Shown piece by piece: positions 25,130-36,947 of a stretch of 64,000 bases of DNA. Source of the stretch: PHAA01 sp022706565 (GTDB lineage: Bacteria > Bacillota > Syntrophomonadia > Syntrophomonadales > Syntrophomonadaceae); the NCBI GenBank assembly GCA_040769385.1, contig JAXGLD010000002.1, positions 1-64,000 of the forward strand. Direction: 5' to 3'. Position 1 is the stretch's first letter; every line of letters starts with the position of its first letter. The notes under the pieces were generated by a model. The model searched no databases and was not told where the DNA came from. It saw only the letters and a program-made list of their open reading frames with translations. Both the position numbers and the translations under genes were made by a program.

Positions 25130-25747
25130 CTAATCAAAGAACTTAATATAACCGAGGGTAATGGCGGTTATCTTGCTGGCATCAGTCAGGTTGTCGTTGC
25201 TGCGCTCCCGGTTCTCCATGCTGGAGAATATGAGCAGTATATCGGGTTCAGTCTTGAACCAGCCGGTCAGTACATCGGGGCTCTGGTTGCCCACCCATTC
25301 CGGGTATTTCAGCCGGTATTTCTCCAAAGCGGCGATGGAGGCATCCCCCACCTTGACTCCTTGCTCGGTGGGATACTCGGGAGCAAAGACGTCGATCTGC
25401 AGAACCTTGCCGGTGGTCTTGCCGATCACCAGGTCACAGCCCTTATAGGACCTTATGGCAAAACTCTCACCGAAGTACCCGCCTTCTTCCCGCAATTCTT
25501 CGGTGAATTGCTGTCCCAGGAGTTTTTCCACCTCGGCGACGGTCATGCCTAGTCTAATGCCCCCCAAGGCTTCCAGGCTCTGTCCCAGGCTGGCTGGATC
25601 CGGTTGGGTCACCGGCGGCGGCGATGGCTCCGGACTGCCTCCTTGACCAGGCGGCGGTGCCGGGGTCTCATTCTTGGGCGCTTCGGCACATCCCCAAGCC
25701 CCCAGGGCCAAAACCATGACTAATATGAGTGATGCCAGTCTTCTCAT
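25130..25747 (-). CDS. Predicted lipoprotein
   Basis: The protein starts with a lipoprotein signal peptide (LASLILVMVLALGAWGC; the Cys would be acylated). A Pro-rich linker of about 30 residues and a soluble domain outside the membrane follow. The domain opens GGIRLGMTVAEVEKLLGQ, a motif shared with SmpA-like and other cell-surface proteins. The second in-frame ATG (25747) is chosen because AAGGAGGA is correctly spaced from it. It is monocistronic and its function is unknown. Confidence 0.8.
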   Translation of the reverse strand: MRRLASLILVMVLALGAWGCAEAPKNETPAPPPGQGGSPEPSPPPVTQPDPASLGQSLEALGGIRLGMTVAEVEKLLGQQFTEELREEGGYFGESFAIRSYKGCDLVIGKTTGKVLQIDVFAPEYPTEQGVKVGDASIAALEKYRLKYPEWVGNQSPDVLTGWFKTEPDILLIFSSMENRERSNDNLTDASKITAITLGYIKFFD

Positions 25748-25938
25748 AATCATTCCTCCTTATAATCGGAATTACATTTTGGCTCTGTGGGTTCTTTCAT
25801 TCCGCGGTGACCATGCCCCGACCGGGTTGAAAATCTGTATGATTGGGCCAGCCATCCACGTATTGTCTCGTCCAGGTCTTCCCGGGTGTTAATGGCTACG
25901 TGATGAGTCCACCACTTCTCTCCCCTCCCGGTACCAGA

Positions 25939-26352
25939 TTAAGTCAGCACCCATTTGTGCAAATGCACCGCGGTCGTCACATAAACCAGCTTGCCATTCC
26001 AGACGATCTCCACTATCACGGTATGGTCATGCTGTTGGGCAACGAAAGTGACCATCTCCTCCTCTGCGGATCTCGAGGGAGTCACGGCGATAATGTTATA
26101 TCCCAGGCGAGTAAACTGATCCTGGTAATAAGCGATTACATCCTCATAGTTGTCCGGGGATCGGGTCTCGATAATGTAACCTTTACCGGTTTCAAAAATC
26201 TCTTCATGACTCTTGACAATCTCTCCCTCGGCAATTGGCACGGTGAGGGGCAGTTTTGGCGGTCGATTGGCTCCAAAATCGCTGGGATAATACCACCAGG
26301 CAATGATCGCACCCAGCAAGATTACGATCACCGCGCTCCATTTTTTCAGCAT
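25939..26352 (-). CDS. Hypothetical membrane-anchored protein
   Basis: The 137-residue protein has one N-terminal hydrophobic segment (AVIVILLGAIIAWWYY) and a soluble domain of about 110 residues, probably outside the cell. That domain contains SPDNYEDVIAYYQDQFTRLGYNI and EEEMVTFVAQQHDHTVIVEIVW, a pattern seen in small secreted or lipoprotein-like Firmicute proteins. No family was identified. It is divergent from the plus-strand nitroreductase gene. Confidence 0.7.
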   Translation of the reverse strand: MLKKWSAVIVILLGAIIAWWYYPSDFGANRPPKLPLTVPIAEGEIVKSHEEIFETGKGYIIETRSPDNYEDVIAYYQDQFTRLGYNIIAVTPSRSAEEEMVTFVAQQHDHTVIVEIVWNGKLVYVTTAVHLHKWVLT

Positions 26353-26527
26353 TTGTTCACGCTCCCAAAGGTCAGTGGGGGGTTGCTACAGTCACCTGGA
26401 ACTAAACATGTTTATATAATCCCTTTTTATAATCCCTTATTTTCGGCCTTGAATGCAACCCTTGAATTCGCTTCTATTTGCCCCCCATTTGCGTCATAAT
26501 GATAAAAATTATGACGAGGTGAGAAGA

Positions 26528-27124
26528 TTGCTTAAGGATTTGGTCATTCGCAACCGCACCTGCCGCCGCTTCCACCAGGAACGGCCGGTATCTCTGGATA
26601 CCTTGAAGGAACTGGTCGACTTGGCTCGTCTGGCGCCTTCCGGCTATAATCGCCAGGGTCTTAAGTATATCCTATTCAACCAACCGGAATGGACTGACCG
26701 CATCAATGATTGCCTTACCTGGGCGGGCTATATCAAAGGCTGGAAAAGCCCCCCGGAAGGAGAAAAACCGTCTGCTTTTATAGTTATGGTGCGGGATGTG
26801 GGATTGGGCCCCATGCTGGCCCAAGACCAGGGATTTGCCGCCATGTGCATCCTGCTGGGAGCAGTGGAAAGAGGCCTGGGAGGATGTTTCCTGATTGCTG
26901 TGGACAAGACACGACTCAGAGCGGTGCTGGACCTGGGGGACGGGTATGAGATCGAAGCGGTTGTGGCCATTGGTCATCCCAAGGAGCAAATCGTCCTGGA
27001 GGAAATGGGCGCGGATGGAGATGTACGCTACTGGCGCGATGAACAGGGCGTCCATCATGTGCCCAAGCGCAGTTTGGCGGATATCATCCTGACTATCCCA
27101 GGTGGAGGGCGTCAGGATGCATGA
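26528..27124 (+). CDS. Nitroreductase-family protein
   Basis: The FMN-dependent fold is recognisable from RNRTCRRFHQERPVSLDTLKELVDLARLAPSGYNRQ at the N-terminus and EAVVAIGHPKEQIVLEE near the end. GAGGTGA lies five bases before an in-frame TTG at 26528, giving a 198-residue protein that begins where the family normally begins; the upstream ATG at 26453 has no site. FMN binding is expected through the RxxRRF motif. The substrate cannot be assigned. The gene is monocistronic. Confidence 0.87.
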   Translation: MLKDLVIRNRTCRRFHQERPVSLDTLKELVDLARLAPSGYNRQGLKYILFNQPEWTDRINDCLTWAGYIKGWKSPPEGEKPSAFIVMVRDVGLGPMLAQDQGFAAMCILLGAVERGLGGCFLIAVDKTRLRAVLDLGDGYEIEAVVAIGHPKEQIVLEEMGADGDVRYWRDEQGVHHVPKRSLADIILTIPGGGRQDA

Positions 27125-27146
27125 TCAGCCCAATCAATAGGAGGCT

Positions 27147-27542
27147 TCATTTAGCTTTATAGGGCAGGCCCATATAGCCCTCGCCGCTTTCCAACTCGGT
27201 CAGCATGATATTGAGTCTCTTCATTCGGGTCTCTTCCCGCTTGCCCCGGGTAATCCAGCCGATATAGTCATTGCGCTGGTAGGGAGGACGCTGTTGGTAC
27301 CTTTCCATCAGGTTGCGTTCGGTTAGGGCCTGCAGAACATAGTCAGGGATCGGATGCAGATCTCGTTTGAGGGCCACGGGTCTCTTCTCCTTCCAATTGA
27401 GTTCGGCTTCAAGGTACGACTGGGCGGTTGTTTGGGTCTCGAAAATGGATGCCGGCCCGGGTTCAGAATCCCGGACCGGCGTTTTATTCAGGTGAGACCG
27501 TCTATTTTCTGAAGAGTTTTCCCAGCAAGCCGCCCACATCAT
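27147..27542 (-). CDS. YdeI/OmdA C-terminal domain fragment
   Basis: The C-terminal part (RPPYQRNDYIGWITRGKREETRMKRLNIMLTELESGEGYMG) is the distinctive domain of YdeI/OmpD-associated proteins. Family members usually have an N-terminal half, or are paired with DUF1905, and neither is present here. The open frame extends back into the upstream DUF937 gene with no good start codon and no ribosome binding site, and a hairpin lies at the junction. The gene is probably a 5'-truncated remnant. An intact DUF1905 gene lies far away at 61297. Confidence 0.45.
   Translation of the reverse strand: MMWAACWENSSENRRSHLNKTPVRDSEPGPASIFETQTTAQSYLEAELNWKEKRPVALKRDLHPIPDYVLQALTERNLMERYQQRPPYQRNDYIGWITRGKREETRMKRLNIMLTELESGEGYMGLPYKAK
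27451..27487 (+). terminator. Strong hairpin, plus-strand terminator-like
   Basis: GCCGGCCCGGG and CCCGGACCGGC form a long GC stem, followed on the plus strand by GTTTTATT. The adjacent genes are on the minus strand, so it may instead mark the 3' end of the DUF937 transcript. Direction is uncertain. Confidence 0.5.
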
Positions 27543-28086
27543 CGATTATACTGCCGTCGTTGTCGGCATCCAGGAACTTGGACGCCAAACCCATCAGATT
27601 GCCGCCCCCCGATTTCCCCAGCATCCCGGTCAGCTGGGAGGTCATATCGGCAACCCCGCCGGCATCCAGACCCTGCTGTTTCTTTTGGGTGCCCATGATG
27701 CCCAGCAGCAGAGGGGCTAGTTGGGACAGCAGATTGCTCACCTGGCTGCCATCCAAACCGGTCTGCTGGGACAGGTTGTTCTGCACCCGGCTGCTCTTGT
27801 CCGAGAACATATGGCCCAAGATCTTAGAACCGTCGTTGGCGTCCACGTTGTTCAAAAATCCGGATATGTCATCGAGATTATCGATCTGGTGCTTGTCCAG
27901 CGCACCGGCCAGGGATTGGGCTCCCTCTGGATTGCTGGCATTGCGGTTTAAAGCCTCTAGCATGGTGGGCAAGCCCAATTGGGCCAGTTTCTGCACTTGA
28001 TCGGGACTGGCACCTACTTTGCCGCTTAATTGATTAAGTACATCGGGATTGTTCAACTGGTTGGTAATCAGGTCAAGAATATTCAT
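27502..28086 (-). CDS. DUF937 (YidB-like) protein
   Basis: The 194-residue protein starts MNILDLITNQLNNPDVLNQLSGKVG, the typical DUF937 opening. It contains the Gly-rich, Asn/Gln-rich repeats of that family (SSRVQNNLSQQTGLDGSQVSNLLSQLAPLLLGIMG). It ends with FLDADNDGSIIDDVGGLLGKLF, a Ca-binding-like loop. The ATG at 28086 follows GGAGGAGGGATC. The molecular role of the family is unknown. Confidence 0.85.
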   Translation of the reverse strand: MNILDLITNQLNNPDVLNQLSGKVGASPDQVQKLAQLGLPTMLEALNRNASNPEGAQSLAGALDKHQIDNLDDISGFLNNVDANDGSKILGHMFSDKSSRVQNNLSQQTGLDGSQVSNLLSQLAPLLLGIMGTQKKQQGLDAGGVADMTSQLTGMLGKSGGGNLMGLASKFLDADNDGSIIDDVGGLLGKLFRK

Positions 28087-28245
28087 TTGATCCCTCCTCC
28101 TCCTTAGTTGTCGGTACTTTTGACGACCTTCGCGCCTTAGCTGGCCCTGTCTTAATTCTACAACACATTCTGTTATAATTATAGAAGCGGCGGCCAACCC
28201 CGTCCGACAGCCATACATATTATGTGAAATAGGAGTGATTCCGAT

Positions 28246-29742
28246 ATGGATAACAAGTTATACATCGCCAAGGGTGAGAATCCATTGTACCTGCTCCCCC
28301 AGATGGCCAACCGCCATGGCCTCATTACCGGGGCCACCGGTACCGGCAAGACCGTCACCCTAAAGGTAATCGCCGAATCCTTCAGCGCTATCGGCACTCC
28401 GGTATTTCTCACCGATATCAAGGGTGACCTGGCCGGCCTGTGCTCTCCCGGGATCAGCAATGTCAAGCTGGAGGAGCGGATCAGTGCCCTGGGACTGAGT
28501 GATTTCAACTACCAGGCTTTCCCGGTCGAATACTGGGATGTTTTTGGCCAGCAGGGCCTGCCGGTCCGTACTACCATATCGGAGATGGGACCGCTCTTGT
28601 TGTCTCGTCTGTTGGATCTTAACGACGTCCAGACCGGGGTGCTCAACCTGGTCTTCCGCATCGCCGACGATATGCACCTTTTGCTGTTAGACTTGAAGGA
28701 CCTGCGCTCCATGCTGGTATACGTGGCTGAGCACGCCTCTGATTATACCGTCCAATACGGCACCATCTCCAAGCAGTCGATCGGCGCAATTCAAAGAGCC
28801 CTGCTGGTACTGGAGGAGCAGGGCGGCAATCTTTTCTTCGGCGAACCGGCTCTGGACGTGCGCGACTTCATGCGCACCGATCCCAATGGGATGGGCATGA
28901 TAAACATTCTGGCCTGCGATCGGTTGTTCCAATCCCCCGCCCTTTATTCCACCTTCCTGCTGTGGCTGCTCTCGGAACTGTTTGAAGAGCTCCCCGAGGT
29001 AGGGGATCCGGATAAACCTAGAATTGTTTTCTTTTTCGATGAGGCCCACCTGTTGTTCGAAGACGCTCCCGATGTGCTGATGGACCGGATCGAACAGGTG
29101 GTGCGGCTGGTGCGCTCCAAGGGAGTGGGCGTTTACTTCGTCACCCAGAATCCCATCGATATCCCCGACAAGATTCTGGGCCAGCTGGGCAACCGGGTCC
29201 AGCACGCCCTGAGAGCCTACACCCCCCGGGACCAGAAGGCCATCAAGGCGGCGGCGGAAACCTTCCGCCAGAATCCTAATTACGCCGTCGACCGGGTAAT
29301 TACTGAGTTGGCGGTAGGCGAAGCCCTGGTGTCGTTTCTCGATGAGAAAGGCCGTCCTTCGGTAGTCGAGCGTGCTTTTATCCTCCCCCCGCGCAGCCTG
29401 ATGAGTCCGATCGATCCTGTCACCCGCCAGGGAATGATAAACGGTTCGGCATATCGGGGAAAATACGAGCAGAGTGTGGACCGGGAGTCCGCCTATGAAT
29501 ACCTGCAGCAGAAATACGCCCGCGAGCAGGCTGACGCCCGGGAGGCGGCGGAAGCAAAGCAGGAAGAAAAGGCCCGCAAGGCCAGAGCCCGGAACCGGGA
29601 CGATGATTACCGGCCGACCCGGAGAGGCCGCCAACCAGACAGTGCGCTGGAGAAAATGGGCAAGACCGCGATAAACACATTAGGAACCTCATTCACCCGG
29701 CAGCTGGTACGCGGGTTACTGGGTTCACTGCTGAAGAAGTAG
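28246..29742 (+). CDS. HerA-like DUF853 ATPase
   Basis: The 498-residue P-loop ATPase shows Walker A GATGTGKT at the N-terminus and a DEAH-like Walker B (FFFDEAHLLFEDAPD). It also has the FtsK/HerA-type GVGVYFVTQNPIDIPDKILGQLGNRVQHALRA segment and a charged C-terminal tail rich in Ala, Glu and Arg. Such proteins are proposed to move DNA or proteins, but the exact role of DUF853 is unknown. No NurA-type nuclease gene is adjacent. It is followed closely by the endonuclease IV gene on the same strand. Confidence 0.88.
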   Translation: MDNKLYIAKGENPLYLLPQMANRHGLITGATGTGKTVTLKVIAESFSAIGTPVFLTDIKGDLAGLCSPGISNVKLEERISALGLSDFNYQAFPVEYWDVFGQQGLPVRTTISEMGPLLLSRLLDLNDVQTGVLNLVFRIADDMHLLLLDLKDLRSMLVYVAEHASDYTVQYGTISKQSIGAIQRALLVLEEQGGNLFFGEPALDVRDFMRTDPNGMGMINILACDRLFQSPALYSTFLLWLLSELFEELPEVGDPDKPRIVFFFDEAHLLFEDAPDVLMDRIEQVVRLVRSKGVGVYFVTQNPIDIPDKILGQLGNRVQHALRAYTPRDQKAIKAAAETFRQNPNYAVDRVITELAVGEALVSFLDEKGRPSVVERAFILPPRSLMSPIDPVTRQGMINGSAYRGKYEQSVDRESAYEYLQQKYAREQADAREAAEAKQEEKARKARARNRDDDYRPTRRGRQPDSALEKMGKTAINTLGTSFTRQLVRGLLGSLLKK

Positions 29743-29833
29743 GATAGATTTGTCACTGCGTTCACACCATCAGCTCGCGTCGACTGACAGGACCATCCCC
29801 TTGGTCGGCACATCAGCAAGGAGGAATGAGACT

Positions 29834-30667
29834 TTGTTTTACCTGGGATGTCATCTTTCCGCTTCCAAAGGATACCTGCATATGGGTAAAGAGGCACTGA
29901 GCATCGGGGCCAACACCTTTCAGTTCTTCACCCGCAATCCCCGCGGCAGCAAAGCCAAGCGGCTGGACGAAAAAGATGTGGCCGCCCTCTTGACCCTGAC
30001 TGCGGCCAACGGCTTTGCTCCCCTGCTGGCTCATGCCCCCTATACTCTGAATCCTTGTTCTGCCGATCAGAAGGTGCGGGATTTCGCCCACATGGTCCTG
30101 GCTGATGATATGGAGATCATGGGCAACCTGCCCGGCAACTATTACACCTTCCATCCCGGCAGCCATGTCGGCCAGGGGATTGAAGCCGGCCTGGAACTTG
30201 TAGTCGATTTGCTCAACCAGGTCCTGGGGCCCCAACTGACCACCACCGTCCTCTTGGAAACCATGTCGGGCAAAGGCAGTGAGGTGGGCAGCACCTTTGA
30301 GGAACTACGGTTTATTATCGATAACACCGACCACAGTGATAAGTTGGGGGTGTGCCTGGACACCTGCCATATATACTCTGCCGGTTATGACATCATCAAC
30401 GATCTGGATGGGGTTCTGGACCAGTTCAATAGTATTGTCGGACTTGATCGGCTCAAAGCCATCCATTTGAATGACAGCCTCACTCCCTTCGCCACCCACA
30501 AAGACCGCCATGCCAAGATTGGGGAAGGCACGCTGGGAATGGAGACCATAGTCAATTTCATCAACCATCCCCGCCTGCGCGGTTTGCCTTTTTACCTGGA
30601 AACCCCCAATGACGTGCAAGGATATGCGGCGGAGATCAAGCTGCTGCGGTCGGCTTACCGTCAATGA
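29834..30667 (+). CDS. nfo: Endonuclease IV (AP endonuclease)
   Basis: Endonuclease IV cuts DNA at abasic sites during base-excision repair. The TIM-barrel zinc-site motifs are intact: FHPGSHVGQG, LLETMSGKGSEVG, CLDTCHIYSAGYD and AIHLNDSLTPFATHKDRHAKIGEG. An earlier ATG at 29750 opens the frame, but AAGGAGGAATGAGAC is spaced for the TTG at 29834, giving 277 residues, the usual size. It follows the HerA-like gene by about 90 bases. Confidence 0.95.
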   Translation: MFYLGCHLSASKGYLHMGKEALSIGANTFQFFTRNPRGSKAKRLDEKDVAALLTLTAANGFAPLLAHAPYTLNPCSADQKVRDFAHMVLADDMEIMGNLPGNYYTFHPGSHVGQGIEAGLELVVDLLNQVLGPQLTTTVLLETMSGKGSEVGSTFEELRFIIDNTDHSDKLGVCLDTCHIYSAGYDIINDLDGVLDQFNSIVGLDRLKAIHLNDSLTPFATHKDRHAKIGEGTLGMETIVNFINHPRLRGLPFYLETPNDVQGYAAEIKLLRSAYRQ

Positions 30668-30914
30668 CGGCCGCTTCCTGGTCAGTTCCCATGACCGGTC
30701 GGTTGGCACCTTAAACGTTGCTGTTTATTGACACGGCCCATCCGCCTCGATGGCTGCGAATGAATCAACCTGGCGCGGTACTGGGCAGGAAATACTGTAT
30801 TCAATCAAACTTGTTTCCGCATGCCGTTATAATCTGCTACAATTAAGCGTTGAGAAGATACTCAAAGATCAGCAGTATAATTTATATAGCCTAATACATG
30901 TTGGGAGGATACTT

Positions 30915-34133
<3,219 letters not shown>

Positions 34134-34158
34134 AGCATATTGACCACTCTAACGTGCT

Positions 34159-34199
34159 GAGGCCTCAGGATTGTTCGATCCCGAGGCCCTTTTTTATTT
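34159..34199 (+). terminator. Intrinsic terminator after carB
   Basis: GGCCTC (34161-34166) pairs with GAGGCC (34183-34188), followed by CTTTTTTATTTC. It lies 25 bases past the carB stop. Confidence 0.9.
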
Positions 34200-34283
34200 C
34201 ATATTCGGTTCTTCATCTTCGCAAGACCAGCCATCTAACCCACCCGTGTTCGGATGACGGCCGGGTTTGATTTTCGACAAGAG

Positions 34284-35117
34284 CTAGGAGGAAATCAGTT
34301 TCCTGACGAAGCCCGGCAGGCAGAAGGCGGCCCGGTGCAATTCTTCTGTGTAGTATTGCAGACCGGTGGTCACCGGCTGGTCATTGTTGATGATACGAGG
34401 GTCGTGTTGTTTGCTGCCCACTGTAAAAGCCCAGGGCCCGCTGACATAGGTGGCGATGGGCGCCAGGTAAACCTCTGTTATGGGAAAGACCTGGCGGAGA
34501 TTGGCGTGGCAGGCGGCAAAATGGTCAGTATAGAAAACCGGGGATTCTGATTGCACTACCGCCATACCATCGGGTTTAAGTATCTTGTGAAGGTCGCGGT
34601 AGAACTCCACGCTGAATAATCTCAGAGAAGGACCCACCGGGTCGGAACTGTCGACTATGACCAGATCGTACTGGCGCAGAGGGTTCTTAATATAATCAAA
34701 TCCGTCCGCAAAATGAAGATTCACCCGGGGATCGGCGAAAGCCGATGCTACGCGAGGGAAATACTGTTGGCTGATCTCCACCACCCGTTGGTCGATTTCG
34801 ACCAGGTCCAGGTGCCGCAGATGCTGGTGCTTTACCGCCTCCCGCACCGCGCCCCCGTCGCCGCCGCCAATAATCAGCACGTCCTGGGGATGAGGATGAC
34901 CATTCATGGCTATGTGGGTTATCATCTCATGGTATATGTATTCGTCCTTGTCGGCCAGCTGCAGCACCCCATCAAGTACCAGAGCCCGGCCCCATTCAAC
35001 GGTCTCGATCACCGCCAGTTTCTGAAAAGGAGTGGTCTCCTGATGCAAAATACCGGTGATTCTCCACCTTACTTCATACCCATCTGTGTGTCGTTCGTAG
35101 AACCAGCAATCCTGCAT
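34284..35117 (-). CDS. speE: Spermidine synthase-like aminopropyltransferase
   Basis: The protein transfers an aminopropyl group from decarboxylated SAM to putrescine or a related amine. Motifs are the substrate-entry WFYERHTDGYEVRW start, the SAM site VLIIGGGDGGAVRE, the acidic VEIDQRVVEIS and the catalytic VDSSDPVGPS. The ATG at 35117 follows CGGAGGTTG; an earlier in-frame ATG has no site. The genes for SAM decarboxylase and arginine decarboxylase are not in the window. It points toward the carB terminator. Confidence 0.93.
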   Translation of the reverse strand: MQDCWFYERHTDGYEVRWRITGILHQETTPFQKLAVIETVEWGRALVLDGVLQLADKDEYIYHEMITHIAMNGHPHPQDVLIIGGGDGGAVREAVKHQHLRHLDLVEIDQRVVEISQQYFPRVASAFADPRVNLHFADGFDYIKNPLRQYDLVIVDSSDPVGPSLRLFSVEFYRDLHKILKPDGMAVVQSESPVFYTDHFAACHANLRQVFPITEVYLAPIATYVSGPWAFTVGSKQHDPRIINNDQPVTTGLQYYTEELHRAAFCLPGFVRKLISS

Positions 35118-35451
35118 GAAACAACCTCCGCTGCCCATAATCCGGGCGATTCTGGTACCCGGCTGGGCTAGTATTTTCCCGGAACAGGCTAATGTCCGGT
35201 GAATCCTTTTTATTATATCGTATTTTGGGCTATGTTGAAGGGAGGTATCGGTTCACCCTCGAGTTACACCGCCGTTCTAGCTAATCATTGGTCTGGCTTC
35301 ACAATATCGGGGGCAGGTTTTTCTGCCGTTCCCGGCTCCCCTGCGCAGGAGTCCCGCGGTTAGATGGCGAATATTCGTGATATAATAGTATCGGAAGCAT
35401 TCACTACGGGAATTAACGTCCCGCTGGACTTCACCCGATCTACAGCTAGAG
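35118..35451. other. Intergenic region between speE and the kinase-like gene
   Basis: This 334-bp gap holds no credible gene. A TATAAT at about 35379-35384 is a candidate -10 element for the plus-strand genes that follow, but no good -35 was found. GAGGTGA lies just before the next start. Confidence 0.4.
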
Positions 35452-36396
35452 GTGACCGTATTGCTTATCACGATTTCCCGACAGACAGGCAGCATGGGCG
35501 AAGAGATAACCCAGCAACTGGCCCGCAATATGAATATCCCGCTTCTGACCCGGGACCTGGCCATGAAAAAGGTGTTTCCCTCCGTCGCTACTCCGCACGA
35601 GATGCACATGCTGGCTGAAAGCCCCGCTTTTTTTATGACTCAATCGTCCGATGGCCTGACTTTCGCCCAGCACTTGGAAAGCCGTCTCAAGGCCCAAGTG
35701 GACCAGGGGCCGGTGATTATCTTCGGTATGGGGGCGCAGATCGTATTCGCCGATCGTCCCGACGCCCTGCACGTTAGGATAATAGCTTCGCCCGCAGTGA
35801 GAATCGACCGCATCATTAAAAAGCGAGGTCTGGAACCCAAGGACGCGGAGCGTTTCCTGGAACTGTCCGACCGTAAACACAAACGCTACATATCGACCAT
35901 ATATGGTAAGGATTGGTCTGATCCATCACTCTACCATGTGATTTTAAATACTGACAAGCTTGGTATCGATGAGGCCGCCCGATTCATCCAGTACATGGCT
36001 GAGAACCGCCAATCCCCTGCCCTGGCCGAGTCTGCCACTGGAGCAGAAAACCAGGAACAGCAGGTGATCTTCAAACATCCCTCCGAGGAGGAATTTGCCC
36101 GGATACTCGACATGCACGGCTTGGATTGGGAGTACGAACCGCGCACCTTCCCCATCAAGTGGGACGCCGAAGGCAATGTGATCCAGGCCTTCTCCCCGGA
36201 TTTTTACCTGCCCAAGTTCGATACCTACATCGAGCTGACCACCATGGACCAGCGTTATGTAGCCCAGAAGAAAAAAAAGGTACAGATGCTGAGAAAGCTC
36301 TATCCGGGGACCAACATTAATATAGTATTTAAAAGGGATTTCAATACCCTGGTGAAGAGATTCGGATTGATGAAGGGAGAGGAACCGAATGAGTAA
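35452..36396 (+). CDS. Cytidylate kinase-like domain fused to a predicted endonuclease-like domain
   Basis: Residues 1 to about 200 form a cytidylate-kinase-like P-loop fold (ISRQTGSMGEEI; GPVIIFGMGAQIVF; VRIDRIIKKRGLE; LNTDKLGIDEAARFI). After a low-complexity linker, the last ~100 residues contain YEPRTFPIKWDAEGNVIQAFSPDFYLPKFDTYIELTTM. This D...E-x-x pattern with YPGTNINIVFKRD is reminiscent of PD-(D/E)XK-type nucleases. It overlaps hpt by eight bases, so translation is coupled. A nucleotide-linked role is inferred, but the nuclease call is by eye only. Confidence 0.75.
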   Translation: MTVLLITISRQTGSMGEEITQQLARNMNIPLLTRDLAMKKVFPSVATPHEMHMLAESPAFFMTQSSDGLTFAQHLESRLKAQVDQGPVIIFGMGAQIVFADRPDALHVRIIASPAVRIDRIIKKRGLEPKDAERFLELSDRKHKRYISTIYGKDWSDPSLYHVILNTDKLGIDEAARFIQYMAENRQSPALAESATGAENQEQQVIFKHPSEEEFARILDMHGLDWEYEPRTFPIKWDAEGNVIQAFSPDFYLPKFDTYIELTTMDQRYVAQKKKKVQMLRKLYPGTNINIVFKRDFNTLVKRFGLMKGEEPNE

Positions 36397-36922
36397 GATT
36401 GGTCCTGGCAGGATTATTTTCAGCCAGGATGAGATCCAACTGCGGATCAGCGAAGTGGCCGCGGAGATCAACCGCGATTACGAGGGGCAAAAGCTGATCA
36501 TCGTGAGTGTCCTGAAGGGTTCCATCTATTTCGTGGCTGATCTGACCCGCTGTCTGACCATACCTCTCAAGATCGACTTCCTCTCCACCCGGGTACCTTC
36601 GGAGGCCTCCAGGAAACATACCGGCGGTATCCAGTTCGTAAAGGACCTCGACTATGACCTGCAGGGACAGCATGTGTTGCTGGTGGAGGACGTTATCGGT
36701 ACCGGTCTGACCCTGGGCTTGGTACGCCAGCACCTGGAAGCGGCTCAACCGGCCAGCCTCAAGGTCTGCACTCTGCTGAACAATCCGGCCGGGCGGTTAT
36801 TGCCCATCCAAATCGACTATTGTTGTTTCACCATGCCCGACCTCTATCTGGTCGGATACGGGCTGGACCATGAGGAAGAATACCGCAACCTGCCCTATAT
36901 CGCTGAATTCCGGCGCGGATAA
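36389..36922 (+). CDS. hpt: Hypoxanthine phosphoribosyltransferase
   Basis: Hpt salvages hypoxanthine and guanine to IMP and GMP. The 177-residue protein has the PRPP-binding loop VLLVEDVIGTGLTL, the family SVLKGSIYFVADLTR loop, and the downstream DYCCFTMPDLYLVGYGLDHEE segment, which contacts purine and Mg. The ATG overlaps the preceding fusion gene by eight bases, so both are made from one message. Confidence 0.95.
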   Translation: MSKIGPGRIIFSQDEIQLRISEVAAEINRDYEGQKLIIVSVLKGSIYFVADLTRCLTIPLKIDFLSTRVPSEASRKHTGGIQFVKDLDYDLQGQHVLLVEDVIGTGLTLGLVRQHLEAAQPASLKVCTLLNNPAGRLLPIQIDYCCFTMPDLYLVGYGLDHEEEYRNLPYIAEFRRG

Positions 36923-36947
36923 CCGGAACATCAAAGAAGGCTGCCAT

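Noticed and set aside
28687..29634. Minus-strand ORF of 315 residues.
   Set aside because: Antisense to the HerA-like ATPase, which has intact Walker motifs.
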